Assembly: GCA_964448115.1 (NCBI GenBank)
Contig: CAYUVA010000014.1
Span: 22,751-86,750 of the forward strand
From: CAYUVA01 sp964448115 [NCBI: uncultured bacterium]
GTDB lineage: Bacteria > CAYUVA01
Direction: 5' to 3'
Length of the DNA stretch: 64,000 nt
Below, piece after piece: positions 55,401 through 63,081 of the stretch; the first letter of the stretch is position 1; every line of letters begins with the position of its first letter. Below the pieces are notes generated by a model that saw only the letters and a list, made by a program, of their open reading frames with translations, searched no databases and was not told where the DNA came from. The position numbers and the translations under genes were made by a program.

Positions 55401-55879
55401 AGCCGACCGCCCAGGAAGTGGCTGCCAAGTTTACCGTCTCGCGGGACGAGTCCGACTTCATCAAGGAGTTCCATGTCAAGATCCGCCCCACCGATACCAG
55501 CATCAAGAATGTCTTCGTAGCCGGCGCCGCCCAGGGACCAAAGGATATCCCGGATAGCATCGCCCAGGCGGGGAGCGCGGCTGCCTCCGCTGCTGGATAT
55601 CTGGGGAGTGGATATATCACGCTAAATCCGCAGATATCCTATGTTGACTCCGAGCTGTGCCGTGCCTGCGGTCGCTGCGAGGAGACCTGCGAGTTCAAGG
55701 CTATTAAGGTGAATGAAGATAAACTATGCGCCGAGGTTGCCGAGACCCTCTGCGAAGGGTGCGGCAAGTGCACGGTGGTCTGCCCCACCGGCGCAGTCTC
55801 TGTGCACTCGTTCGATAATCAGCAAATAATGGCGCTGATCGAGGGATTGCTTGAAGAACCGGAAATGGAGAAGGTATAA
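52466..55879 (+). CDS. hdrA: HdrA fused with a GltD/NfnB-like NAD(P)H module
   Basis: A 1137-residue flavoprotein, much longer than plain HdrA (about 650). The N-terminus (FLCRCGGNISNTVD) and first FAD site (GGGVAGI, about 153) are HdrA-like, with a [4Fe-4S] site near 250 (CTGCGKCNEVCP). A GltD-like block is inserted next: a Cys-rich piece (CGRVCMHPCEDACTRC), an FAD motif GSGPAGLAAA near 398, and an NAD(P) motif GGGNVAVDVA near 527. HdrA resumes around residue 766 (CLNCGGCSDCRECIEVC) and ends with two ferredoxin sites (CRACGRCEETC near 1064, CEGCGKCTVVCP near 1095). Such a protein could split electrons between a thiol/CCG partner, ferredoxin and NAD(P)H. GltD-containing HdrA proteins occur in other anaerobes. 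Confidence 0.9.
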   Translation: MRDRAKNQRIGVFLCRCGGNISNTVDIDELKAFALKQPGVVFSEYQSFTCSTEGQGLIQDKVKEENLDAVIIGCCTPKQYEDLYREALSHTPLNPYKLEMVNIREQVSYPHHHEPQKATAKAKKLLIGAINKVKLLEPLEVKKAKVNRDIAVIGGGVAGINASLTLSKLGFKVYLIEKQVTIGGAMAKLVKTFPTDDCAMCTLSPKLDEVGKDNNITLMTYSEVSEVERIPEGYRLRILRHPRYLDEEICTGCGKCNEVCPVEVPNPYDMGLHSTRRAAYKPFPSAIPIAYCIERNGIPPCRAECAIDQAAQGYIALVAKGKFYEAMRVIRRDNALPTVCGRVCMHPCEDACTRCNIDEPIAIAAIKRFVTDYYIENPPSEPLLPKIKKRKEKVAIIGSGPAGLAAAHELAMHGVQVTVYEAKSELGGMLALGIPSYRLPKKYLDYDIDYIRSLGVKFVTNTRIGKDLSLADLRKKHDAVLIAAGLSRSFSIKIPGVDLPEVILGGDMLEQVRLGTPPKLGKRLVVVGGGNVAVDVARTARRLGVEDITMICLETRETMPAIEKEIEEAEKEGIKIRPAISPKAFKEENGKLTGVETIEVERIDFWEDGRLKPIFRENTEDFIPADNIVMAIGQVTDLDFLTNHYKVSNRRLIEIDDECATSVNNVFAAGDVAIGASTVTKAMGSGKKAALNILKSLNIEPRYDPIWVFKEMKRYISAEEVIEARKGYYEKTKRQQMPELEPDKRDGFAEVELGFTSEQAMAEAQRCLNCGGCSDCRECIEVCEKECIHFDQVEQYVDIEVGGVILATGWKEYDPSKLHYGYKKYPNVITQMQLARMLDPLGPTGGKVVRPSDGKEAKRIVMVQCVGSRSAETGHKDGHSYCSRVCCMVALKHANLIKRYFTPDAQIYICYIDIRAYGKGYEEYYERAKQDGVKFIRGLPGEVRERKRDNNLLVYVDDSNTNQLLELDADLLVLSAATEPTAQEVAAKFTVSRDESDFIKEFHVKIRPTDTSIKNVFVAGAAQGPKDIPDSIAQAGSAAASAAGYLGSGYITLNPQISYVDSELCRACGRCEETCEFKAIKVNEDKLCAEVAETLCEGCGKCTVVCPTGAVSVHSFDNQQIMALIEGLLEEPEMEKV

Positions 55880-55881
55880 AA

Positions 55882-56301
55882 GTGGAATTCGAGCCTGATA
55901 TACTGAGTATTAACTGTAACTGGTGCGGGTATGCCGGCGCAGATAGCGCCGGGGCTATGAAGCTTGAATACCCGACCAGCATCAGGATCGCCAGGGTCAT
56001 GTGTATGGGCAGGGTGGATCCGCTGCTGGTGCTGCACGCATTCGAGAAGGGCTATGACGGGGTGATGATGATCGGCTGCCATATCGGAGATTGCCACTAT
56101 ATCTCTGGCAATATCCAAGCCGAGAAGGAAGTGGAAAAGCTGAAAAAATTGCTCCATATCATCGGCATCGGCTCCGATAGGCTGCTGCTTAACCCGGTCT
56201 CGGCTGGCGAGGGACCTGTTTATGCCAGGGTCGCAAACGAGTTCTACAAGAAGATACAGGAGCTAGGACCTAACCCCTTGAAAGCGAAAGCGAAGGCATA
56301 A
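55882..56301 (+). CDS. mvhD: MvhD-type electron-transfer subunit
   Basis: A 139-residue protein with a GTG start, three bases after hdrA. It has the conserved NCNWCGYAGAD near residue 11, VMCMGRVDP and GCHIGDCHY, which coordinate a [2Fe-2S] cluster in MvhD. MvhD usually links a hydrogenase or formate dehydrogenase to HdrA. No mvhA or mvhG hydrogenase genes follow, so another electron donor is implied. The position where some relatives carry Sec is Cys here. The stop overlaps the next ATG by one base. Confidence 0.93.
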   Translation: MEFEPDILSINCNWCGYAGADSAGAMKLEYPTSIRIARVMCMGRVDPLLVLHAFEKGYDGVMMIGCHIGDCHYISGNIQAEKEVEKLKKLLHIIGIGSDRLLLNPVSAGEGPVYARVANEFYKKIQELGPNPLKAKAKA

Positions 56302-57428
56302 TGGAAAAGTTTGATGTAAAACTGCTTGAATGTATCCAATGCAATAAATGTACCATGCACTGCCCGCTTCACGCTGCGGACATCACCTACTCCCCGCGTG
56401 AGCTGATACTCAGGGCATTGCTCGGCAAAGAAGATGAGCTGCAACAGGACAAGGATATCTATCGCTGCCTCACCTGCTATACCTGCTACGAGGTCTGCCC
56501 CTCCAAGAACAAGCTGGTCAACTTCGTCTTCGATGCCCGAAAGGAGGCGCTGCAAAAGGGATATCTATCCGAGTGTAAGCACGGGATGATCCTGCGCAGC
56601 ATACAGAATATGCAAGCCAATATCGATGTCAGCCAGAACCGCACAGAGTGGCTGGACCCTGCCCAGGTCTCTGATACGAGCGATACGATGTACTTCGTCG
56701 GCTGCCTCCCCATCTTCGATAATATATTCACCCATACCGACAGCACCAACATCGGCAGGAGTGTGCTCAAATTGCTCAATGCTGCCGGGATCAAGCCCTA
56801 CATATCGCCGGATGAGAAGTGCTGCGGGTATGACCTGCTCTGGAACGGCGATAGGGATAACTTTAACCGGCTGGCTGAGCACAATATCAAGATGATAAAG
56901 GACAAGGGGATAAAGACGGTTGTCCTCTCCTGCGCCGAGGGGTATGTAACCCTCAAAGAACACTATGCTGAGCTATGGGGGGATGGGAAGCCTGAGATCT
57001 ACCATATCTCGCAGTACCTGGACAAGCTGATCAGCGACGGAACATTGAAGCTGACCAAGGAGGTTAACAAGCGGGTAACCTATCATGACCCCTGTCGCTT
57101 AGGGAGGATCGGCAAAGAATACGAGGCACCGCGCCGTGTGCTAGCCGCCATTCCCGGAGTCGAGCTTATCGAGATGCCGCGCAATAAAGCCGAGGCGGTC
57201 TGCTGCGGAGTGGGCAACTTCTCCAACTGCGACTCGGTAACCAAGTTCATCCAGCACGACCGCATGACAGAGGCAGCCTCGACCGGCGCCGAGGCGGTCA
57301 TTACCACCTGCCCCAAGTGCAGGATACACCTTAACTGCTACCTGGACGGCAAGCCGATAGAGCCTATTGATGGGATTCGATTAGTTGATCTAACCGAGTT
57401 GGCTGCGGAAGCGCTGGAAGAGGAGTAG
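56301..57428 (+). CDS. HdrD-like iron-sulfur/CCG protein
   Basis: A 375-residue fusion of an HdrC-like half and an HdrB-like half. N-terminal ferredoxin sites are CIQCNKCTMHCPLHA and CLTCYTCYEVCPSK. Two CCG-type blocks follow (FVGCLPIFD with KCCGYD, then HDPCRLGR with VCCGVG and CPKCRIH). This is the architecture of HdrD and of the iron-sulfur subunits that pair with GlcD-type lactate or glycolate dehydrogenases. The GlcD-like gene at 60463, on the far side of an AT-rich insert, is a plausible partner. The ATG overlaps the mvhD stop. Confidence 0.88.
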   Translation: MEKFDVKLLECIQCNKCTMHCPLHAADITYSPRELILRALLGKEDELQQDKDIYRCLTCYTCYEVCPSKNKLVNFVFDARKEALQKGYLSECKHGMILRSIQNMQANIDVSQNRTEWLDPAQVSDTSDTMYFVGCLPIFDNIFTHTDSTNIGRSVLKLLNAAGIKPYISPDEKCCGYDLLWNGDRDNFNRLAEHNIKMIKDKGIKTVVLSCAEGYVTLKEHYAELWGDGKPEIYHISQYLDKLISDGTLKLTKEVNKRVTYHDPCRLGRIGKEYEAPRRVLAAIPGVELIEMPRNKAEAVCCGVGNFSNCDSVTKFIQHDRMTEAASTGAEAVITTCPKCRIHLNCYLDGKPIEPIDGIRLVDLTELAAEALEEE

Positions 57429-57498
57429 AAAAAAATCTAAGGTACCAAATCGGGAGAGAATTGGGTTATATAGAAAGGTCTAGTAGGATCTAAAGATA

Positions 57499-58902
57499 AT
57501 GGAAAGTTTTAATATAACATTGATTTTAATTATAGGTTCTATATTTATTATTCTATATTTAGGTTTTTTATGCATACAAAATATAACCCAGGCCGAGAGA
57601 TGCCCGGTGGATACCATCATTTACAGAGAATCTCTGCTTAACACACTAAATGGCTGTCTATTATGTAACCGAATTGAGGGTCATTTTTTTTCTCCTGTAA
57701 GTATAGCATCTTCTTCAAACTATATATCACATATTGCAATTCATAATCAATTTGTTTTGTTGTTGTTCATTCCTTTTGCGCTGATACATAGAATACTACC
57801 GCTTGAGATTTCATTAACAATTTTACAAATAATAATATTGTATGGAATCGGTTCACTTTTGTTGTTTAGATATTTTTTAGATGAAAATATGGATAAAAAT
57901 ACATCGCTATTATGTGCTTTACTATTTTTGTTTAACCCTCAACTATTCCTTATATCCCAAGAATATCATCCAATTGTCTTTAGCATTCCATTAATTATAC
58001 TTTTCATTATGTCAGTTAAACATTCAACATATATTACTATTATTTTGACCAGCATTTTTTTAACACTTATTAGAGAAGATCTTAACTTCACCTTGGTATT
58101 ATTGGGAGTGTATATATTCTTTTGGGGGAGCAATACCTGGAGCAATGTTAATATGAGAAAAGCAAGAATTTCAGGACTAGTATTATCTCTTAGCGCGGTT
58201 TTTTCTTACCTAGTTTACAATAATTATTTAGTCAATCTTTTCGCTCCATATAAGCTCAATCCATGGAACCGCTTCGAACCGTTTGGAAGTAGCTTGAGTC
58301 AGATTATGATTACTGTTTTCTCACAACCGCTGTTCACTATGGAACAACTACCTTGGTTAGATATATCAAAATGGCTGATTGCTATTCTGCTGCCGCTTGG
58401 TTTTTTGCCATTGATAAGACCCCATTTGATTCCTTTGGCAGTGAATTCTTGGGCGTTAGTGTTATTTTCGCGGTTCTCTGAGGATATGCTACCCGATGCA
58501 AGATATCATATACCTCTTTTATGTCTATTATTTATAACAATGCCAATAGCTATTAATACCATAAAAAACAAAGCTACTGTTCTAAAGTATATTAAAATAT
58601 ATTTAATCATCTTATTGATTTTTAATTTTACATTCGTGATCTTATTCGATTACTGGGAATTCGTTCAGCATGGCTATATTGTATCAGCGAATTTCGCTAA
58701 ACGACCCAACCATGAATTCCATATAATTAAGGATAAATATCTGCTTGATTCTCTGGAAGGAGAAATCATTGTCAGCAGCTTTTATCTTAGACACTTCAGA
58801 AATGCGTATCCTTTGCATGAGGGTATTTTAGACTATGTACGGGAGCCAGATGTCATTTTAATAGATAAGGACACAAGCTGGCTGGCCAATGCAGGATATT
58901 AG
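57499..58902 (+). CDS. DUF2079 membrane protein, probably frameshifted at its 3' end
   Basis: A 467-residue polytopic membrane protein of the DUF2079 family. The loop after the first span reads CPVDTIIYRESLLNTLNG, then GHFFSPVS, as in the family; several spans follow, with SQEYHPIVFSIPLI and LTLIREDLNFTL. It is probably a glycosyltransferase-like (GT-C) protein; the function is untested. The annotated frame stops at 58902. The adjacent +1 frame continues for 37 codons (YNMKIIDHF, then a KYEVMYEST strand) to a TGA at 59021-59023 that overlaps the next ATG as ATGA. Removing one T near 58899 would join the two. The gene is AT-rich. Confidence 0.75.
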   Translation: MESFNITLILIIGSIFIILYLGFLCIQNITQAERCPVDTIIYRESLLNTLNGCLLCNRIEGHFFSPVSIASSSNYISHIAIHNQFVLLLFIPFALIHRILPLEISLTILQIIILYGIGSLLLFRYFLDENMDKNTSLLCALLFLFNPQLFLISQEYHPIVFSIPLIILFIMSVKHSTYITIILTSIFLTLIREDLNFTLVLLGVYIFFWGSNTWSNVNMRKARISGLVLSLSAVFSYLVYNNYLVNLFAPYKLNPWNRFEPFGSSLSQIMITVFSQPLFTMEQLPWLDISKWLIAILLPLGFLPLIRPHLIPLAVNSWALVLFSRFSEDMLPDARYHIPLLCLLFITMPIAINTIKNKATVLKYIKIYLIILLIFNFTFVILFDYWEFVQHGYIVSANFAKRPNHEFHIIKDKYLLDSLEGEIIVSSFYLRHFRNAYPLHEGILDYVREPDVILIDKDTSWLANAGY

Positions 58903-59019
58903 CTATAACATGAAGATTATCGACCATTTCACAGATGAAATAACCTCAAAAGAAAAATATGAAGTGATGTACGAAAGCACAAGATTTTTTATTATATCAA
59001 AATTAATAAGTAGGAGTAA

Positions 59020-60315
59020 ATGATGAGAATTAATATTCTAATTACAAATGCAATAAATTTATTGGTTGTCGAAACAGCAATGAGTTATCAAATATGGGAA
59101 AAGAATCCATTAAACCCAATTTTATCAGGATCTACCTCAGAAACTTATTTCGATTTCATGGGAATAGGAGGTTTTTCTGTATTGTATCTTCCTGAGGTAG
59201 ATCCGGTTTATCCCTTCAAACTATGGTACACAGGTTATGGACTTGAACCTGTTCCTTCTCCACCTTATTTTTCTTACAGACAGAGGATAGGGTTTGTAAA
59301 ATCATCTGATGGGATCAACTGGATAAAGGTGCAGGGACCTGGTGAATATGGTGAAGTTATTAAGTTAGGTGATCCAGATGATGAGGATGATGTACATGTA
59401 ACTTATCCAATCGTTTTTTATAACGAGAATAAAGGTGGCTACACAATGCTATATACGGGGGATAGAGGATTATATGGTCAATTATTTACTGCTTTTTCCT
59501 ATGATGGAATCCATTGGGGGAAATATCAATTTAATCCAATTTTTGATTTTGGCAATTTACCGACTCCTTTTAGCAAATGGTTTGTAACTCCAAACTGGCG
59601 ATGTATGACAAGTGCCTCTTCTCTAGTTAAAATTAATGATAATTCATATTTATTATTTATAAATGGCAGACAGGATCTTTCAAGTTCTATAAATCCCACA
59701 TCATATATAGGTAGAATTTCTTCTAATAATCTAATTGGCTGGAACTTTTCACAAGATTTAGTTGTTTTATCGCCTGAATTTTTTACAGATGCTTTTGATA
59801 ATATAGGTTTAGGTTTCTTAGGCGGTGTTGATGTTATATTAAAAGATAATAAGTATTATTTATATTATACAGGATTGTCCATTGAAAATTTCTATTGTAC
59901 AGAAATTAAAGAAAACTTTCGTGGAGAAAGAATAGGATATGCCACTTCATCTGATGGTATTCATTGGAATAAATGTTACACTCCTCCAGAATTAAACATT
60001 ACAAAATATGGATCTACTCTTGATAAAGGAAATATTGGAGATTTTGATAGTTATAGCGTTAAATGGCCGCGAGTAATTAAAATAGATATTAATGGTGATG
60101 TATCCTATCGTATGTATTATATAGGAGAAATGAAAATTGATGAGGATGAGATTATAACTCAGTTGGGTTATGCTGAGTTAATATTTGAGAATGATGAATG
60201 CTATTATTATATTAAAATACCATTAAATAGCTTTATTTCGTTATTTGTATTAATATCAATATATACATTAACCCTGATGAAGATTTATAAAGGATCTGTA
60301 AATGAGTACAAATAA
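59020..60315 (+). CDS. Five-bladed-propeller glycosidase-like protein, membrane-anchored
   Basis: A 431-residue protein with repeated blades of the GH43/GH32/GH130 type. Markers include FKLWYTGYG, SSDGINWIKV, YTMLYTGDRG, SYDGIHWGKY, YYLYYTGLS and SSDGIHWNK. The N-terminus has a short hydrophobic stretch and the C-terminus has one span (SFISLFVLISIYTLTLMKIY), so it is likely surface-tethered. No catalytic acid pair was assigned with confidence, so it may bind or cleave glycans. TAGGAG lies ahead of the ATG, and its start overlaps the frameshifted end of the previous gene. It is AT-rich like its neighbour. Confidence 0.7.
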   Translation: MMRINILITNAINLLVVETAMSYQIWEKNPLNPILSGSTSETYFDFMGIGGFSVLYLPEVDPVYPFKLWYTGYGLEPVPSPPYFSYRQRIGFVKSSDGINWIKVQGPGEYGEVIKLGDPDDEDDVHVTYPIVFYNENKGGYTMLYTGDRGLYGQLFTAFSYDGIHWGKYQFNPIFDFGNLPTPFSKWFVTPNWRCMTSASSLVKINDNSYLLFINGRQDLSSSINPTSYIGRISSNNLIGWNFSQDLVVLSPEFFTDAFDNIGLGFLGGVDVILKDNKYYLYYTGLSIENFYCTEIKENFRGERIGYATSSDGIHWNKCYTPPELNITKYGSTLDKGNIGDFDSYSVKWPRVIKIDINGDVSYRMYYIGEMKIDEDEIITQLGYAELIFENDECYYYIKIPLNSFISLFVLISIYTLTLMKIYKGSVNEYK

Positions 60316-60462
60316 CATCCTTTCATGGGTATCCAATATCGGTTCACGGTCAACAGTTGACAAATGGCGGTTTAATATCCCCCACTGTCATTCTCATATA
60401 GGCAAGACCTTAGTTCTTGCTTTTAAAAAAAGTTTAGGATAGAAAGTCAAGGAGGACTTAAA

Positions 60463-61983
60463 ATGGGATTAGATAATAATAAACTCGAAGACCTCAAGGG
60501 ATTCCTCAAGGAAAAAGGGATCCTGTTCAAGGATAGAGGCTTGGAGGGCTACATGGGAGATGCCTCCTTTATGGTGCTGGGCATACCTCCGATAGTCATA
60601 TTCCTGAGAACCGAGGAGCAAGCGCTGGTTGTGGTCGATTATGCGGTGAAGAATAGGCTCAAGGCGACCATTCGCGCAATGGGTTCAGGCACAGCTGGCG
60701 CCACCCTAGCCCCGGATGATACGATAATACTCGTGGTAGAGAGCCTCGGAGTAACCAATAAATGGGGTCAAAGGTTGGCTATAGTTCCCTTCAAGATAGT
60801 TGATAAGAAGGGAAATGAGGTCGAGGAACCAGACCGTTGCGATGACAGCGAGTATTATGTCCGCACCCCGGCAGGCGCCTCCACAGAGGAGCTTGACCGC
60901 GCACTCAAGCCGCATGGCTATCATGTCGCCGTAGTACCCTCTAGTGGATGGAGCAGCGTGGGGGGGAATTTTTCCACTAATGCAGGTGGAAACGGCACCA
61001 CTACTTATGGCACCTTCAAGGATATAGTCAATCACCTGCGCATGATCGTTACCGATAATAATGGTGCTAAGATTATCGAGATCGATGATGTCGATGAAAT
61101 AAAGAAGATCGGCGGACACCAGGGGCTTTACGGCATCATCACCGAGCTTGATGTTCGCATCGTTCCCATAAAGACCGAAGAGCAGCTCTTGTCCGCTGTG
61201 GTCGCCATAGAGGCTGCTGACATCGAGACGGTTGGCGAGCAGGCTGGAAGGCTGATGCTGAAGGTGCAAGAGAATATACCGGTCATCATCGGCGAGTTTC
61301 TGCTGGTCGATGCCCTGCTCCTCTCGGCAGATGATCCGCTGCGCAAGGATGCTGAGCTTGGCGAGTTCTTCGATATCGATAAGGACAAGATGAAGATGCT
61401 CATTCTCTACCAGGGCATCAAGGATAAGATCGGCGATAAGCTGGAAAAGTTGGTTGAGGATATCAAGGGCGCTGCCTACAAGGAAATCAGCCTGGCAGGC
61501 TTTAAGACCATGCTCGGTGTGCGCAAGGCTGCCACTGGCAAGTCGCTTCAGCGCGTCGCCATTCCCGGCTTCGAGGATATCTTCGTCGCGGACCTGACCA
61601 AGCTGGGCATCGTGCTCAAGCGCATCTTCGAGATCACCAGCGGCACGCTTCCAGGTCGCCCCATCGGGCATCAGTACATAGACGGCGCGGTGATCCACTA
61701 CCGCCCCCAGGCACAGGTTACCGAGCGCGAGTTCAAGAAAGCCTGGGAGCTGAACAATAAGCTCGGCGAGGAGATCTTCGGCAATGTGGACAAGTACGCT
61801 ACATATAAGCGCAGGGAGCATGGACTTGGCTTGGAGCTTTATGCCTCATCTGATGAGCCAAAGCGCAAGGAAATCCTGGCGATGAAGAAGAAGTATGATC
61901 CAGCAGGCGTCTTCAGCCCGCACCTTTTAAGCGAGAAGCCTAAGCTAAAATTCATTGGCGATCTCCTGGCAGGGATAAAGTAG
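60463..61983 (+). CDS. GlcD-type FAD-linked 2-hydroxy-acid dehydrogenase
   Basis: A 506-residue flavoprotein of the vanillyl-alcohol-oxidase/GlcD family. The FAD-binding domain includes RTPAGASTEELDRALKPHG and SSVGGNFSTNAGG (about residues 165-178), then GGHQGLYGIITELDVRIV. The cap domain is helical. The protein ends with the family tail KKYDPAGVFSPHLL. Such enzymes oxidise D-lactate, glycolate or similar acids and pass electrons to an HdrD-like iron-sulfur partner. SD AAGGAGG precedes the ATG. Base composition matches the hdr genes and not the AT-rich pair just upstream. Confidence 0.88.
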   Translation: MGLDNNKLEDLKGFLKEKGILFKDRGLEGYMGDASFMVLGIPPIVIFLRTEEQALVVVDYAVKNRLKATIRAMGSGTAGATLAPDDTIILVVESLGVTNKWGQRLAIVPFKIVDKKGNEVEEPDRCDDSEYYVRTPAGASTEELDRALKPHGYHVAVVPSSGWSSVGGNFSTNAGGNGTTTYGTFKDIVNHLRMIVTDNNGAKIIEIDDVDEIKKIGGHQGLYGIITELDVRIVPIKTEEQLLSAVVAIEAADIETVGEQAGRLMLKVQENIPVIIGEFLLVDALLLSADDPLRKDAELGEFFDIDKDKMKMLILYQGIKDKIGDKLEKLVEDIKGAAYKEISLAGFKTMLGVRKAATGKSLQRVAIPGFEDIFVADLTKLGIVLKRIFEITSGTLPGRPIGHQYIDGAVIHYRPQAQVTEREFKKAWELNNKLGEEIFGNVDKYATYKRREHGLGLELYASSDEPKRKEILAMKKKYDPAGVFSPHLLSEKPKLKFIGDLLAGIK

Positions 61984-62054
61984 CTCGAACACGATCTTCT
62001 TGACATAGCATCCTCTGAACATTATATTAACTACTGAGAAAAGGAGTCGATATT

Positions 62055-62642
62055 GTGTTCAGATGGATAGACGAGCTGAATAAACTAAATAAATGGAGAT
62101 ACCCACTTGCTGGCTATCAAGGTCTGTTAAAACTAGCCGAAAACCCTTGGCAGAAATACAATAATTTATTCAAATTAAAGTCAATTTTGCTCGGAATGTC
62201 ATCATCTATTGATATTTGGGGCAATTTATATAGACATAAAATAAAAAATTCCTTTATTAATAATGATTATACTGCCTTAAAATCAGATTGGGAGGCAATA
62301 GGAAAAGATATGAAAAATGCAATAAGATCCTATTCTGATCATAACGATGAATTAAAAATATCTTTGGATAATATTAATGATATACCTGAAGATATCCAAA
62401 ATGCAATAAAATCCTTTCGACAAGCATTAACAAATTTATTAGATATAATTAGATCAAATAAGCAAATAAAAGATGATTTACAAGAATTACTAAAAAACTA
62501 CCAAGATAATGAAGAGCAGTTAATAAATGAATTAGAAAAATATAAGGATATCCATGAGACAATAAAAGATATAATTGTATCTTTTAAAAACATACAAAAT
62601 AAGTTGATGTTATTACAAAATAATAAGAAAGATATTTATTGA
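62055..62642 (+). CDS. Hypothetical coiled-coil protein
   Basis: A 195-residue protein starting at GTG 62055 with AAAGGAG about 11 bases upstream. The N-terminal 60 residues hold a hydrophobic patch (KLKSILLGMSSSIDIWGNLY). The rest is strongly helical and charged with heptad spacing (LTNLLDIIRSNKQIKDDLQE and ENELEKYKDIHE-like turns), likely a coiled coil. I do not recognise a family. It is AT-rich and directly precedes the DUF2335 gene, with one base between them, so the two are probably an operon. Confidence 0.6.
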   Translation: MFRWIDELNKLNKWRYPLAGYQGLLKLAENPWQKYNNLFKLKSILLGMSSSIDIWGNLYRHKIKNSFINNDYTALKSDWEAIGKDMKNAIRSYSDHNDELKISLDNINDIPEDIQNAIKSFRQALTNLLDIIRSNKQIKDDLQELLKNYQDNEEQLINELEKYKDIHETIKDIIVSFKNIQNKLMLLQNNKKDIY

Positions 62643-62643
62643 T

Positions 62644-63081
62644 ATGGAATCAGATAAGCCTAAACGACAATCTGAGTTACAAGAAGATGGGGAAAAAGAA
62701 TCAAAATCATCAGTTACTATTACAGCACAATTATTGCACCAAGTACTACAATTTGAAAGTCCACTTCCAGATCCAAAGATCTTAAAAGAATATGAAGATA
62801 TAACTTCTGGCTCTGCTGAGAGAATTCTTAAGCTAACAGAAGAACAGGCACGGCATCGTCAGGAACTTGAGAAAATGATTATCAAAAGTGCTGTTAAAAG
62901 AGAATCAAGAGGTCAATGGTTTGGATTGATTTTTGGATTCGTTGCAATTATAAGTGGGATTACTTGCGTGCTATTAGGTCATGATTGGGCTGGAGCAACT
63001 ATTGCTGTTTCTGGAATTGGCAGTTTGGCAGCGGTATTTGTGATAGGGAAAAAGATGCTAGAATATGAAAATAATAAATGA
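62644..63081 (+). CDS. DUF2335-family membrane protein
   Basis: A 145-residue protein. The cytoplasmic half includes VTITAQLLHQVLQFESPLPD and YEDITSGSAERILKLTEEQ with ARHRQELEKM, the DUF2335 pattern. Two spans follow (FGLIFGFVAIISGITCVLL and ATIAVSGIGSLAAVFVIG). The biological role is unknown; such genes often sit in accessory regions. The last 17 bases overlap the next gene. Confidence 0.75.
   Translation: MESDKPKRQSELQEDGEKESKSSVTITAQLLHQVLQFESPLPDPKILKEYEDITSGSAERILKLTEEQARHRQELEKMIIKSAVKRESRGQWFGLIFGFVAIISGITCVLLGHDWAGATIAVSGIGSLAAVFVIGKKMLEYENNK

Noticed and set aside
55882-56301. Possible selenocysteine position in MvhD or HdrA
   Set aside because: Some relatives use Sec at these Cys sites, but here the codons are Cys and the frames have no internal TGA.
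60706-61821. A 371-codon minus-strand open frame opposite the GlcD-type gene
   Set aside because: The plus strand encodes a complete FAD enzyme here with clear motifs; the antisense frame has none.
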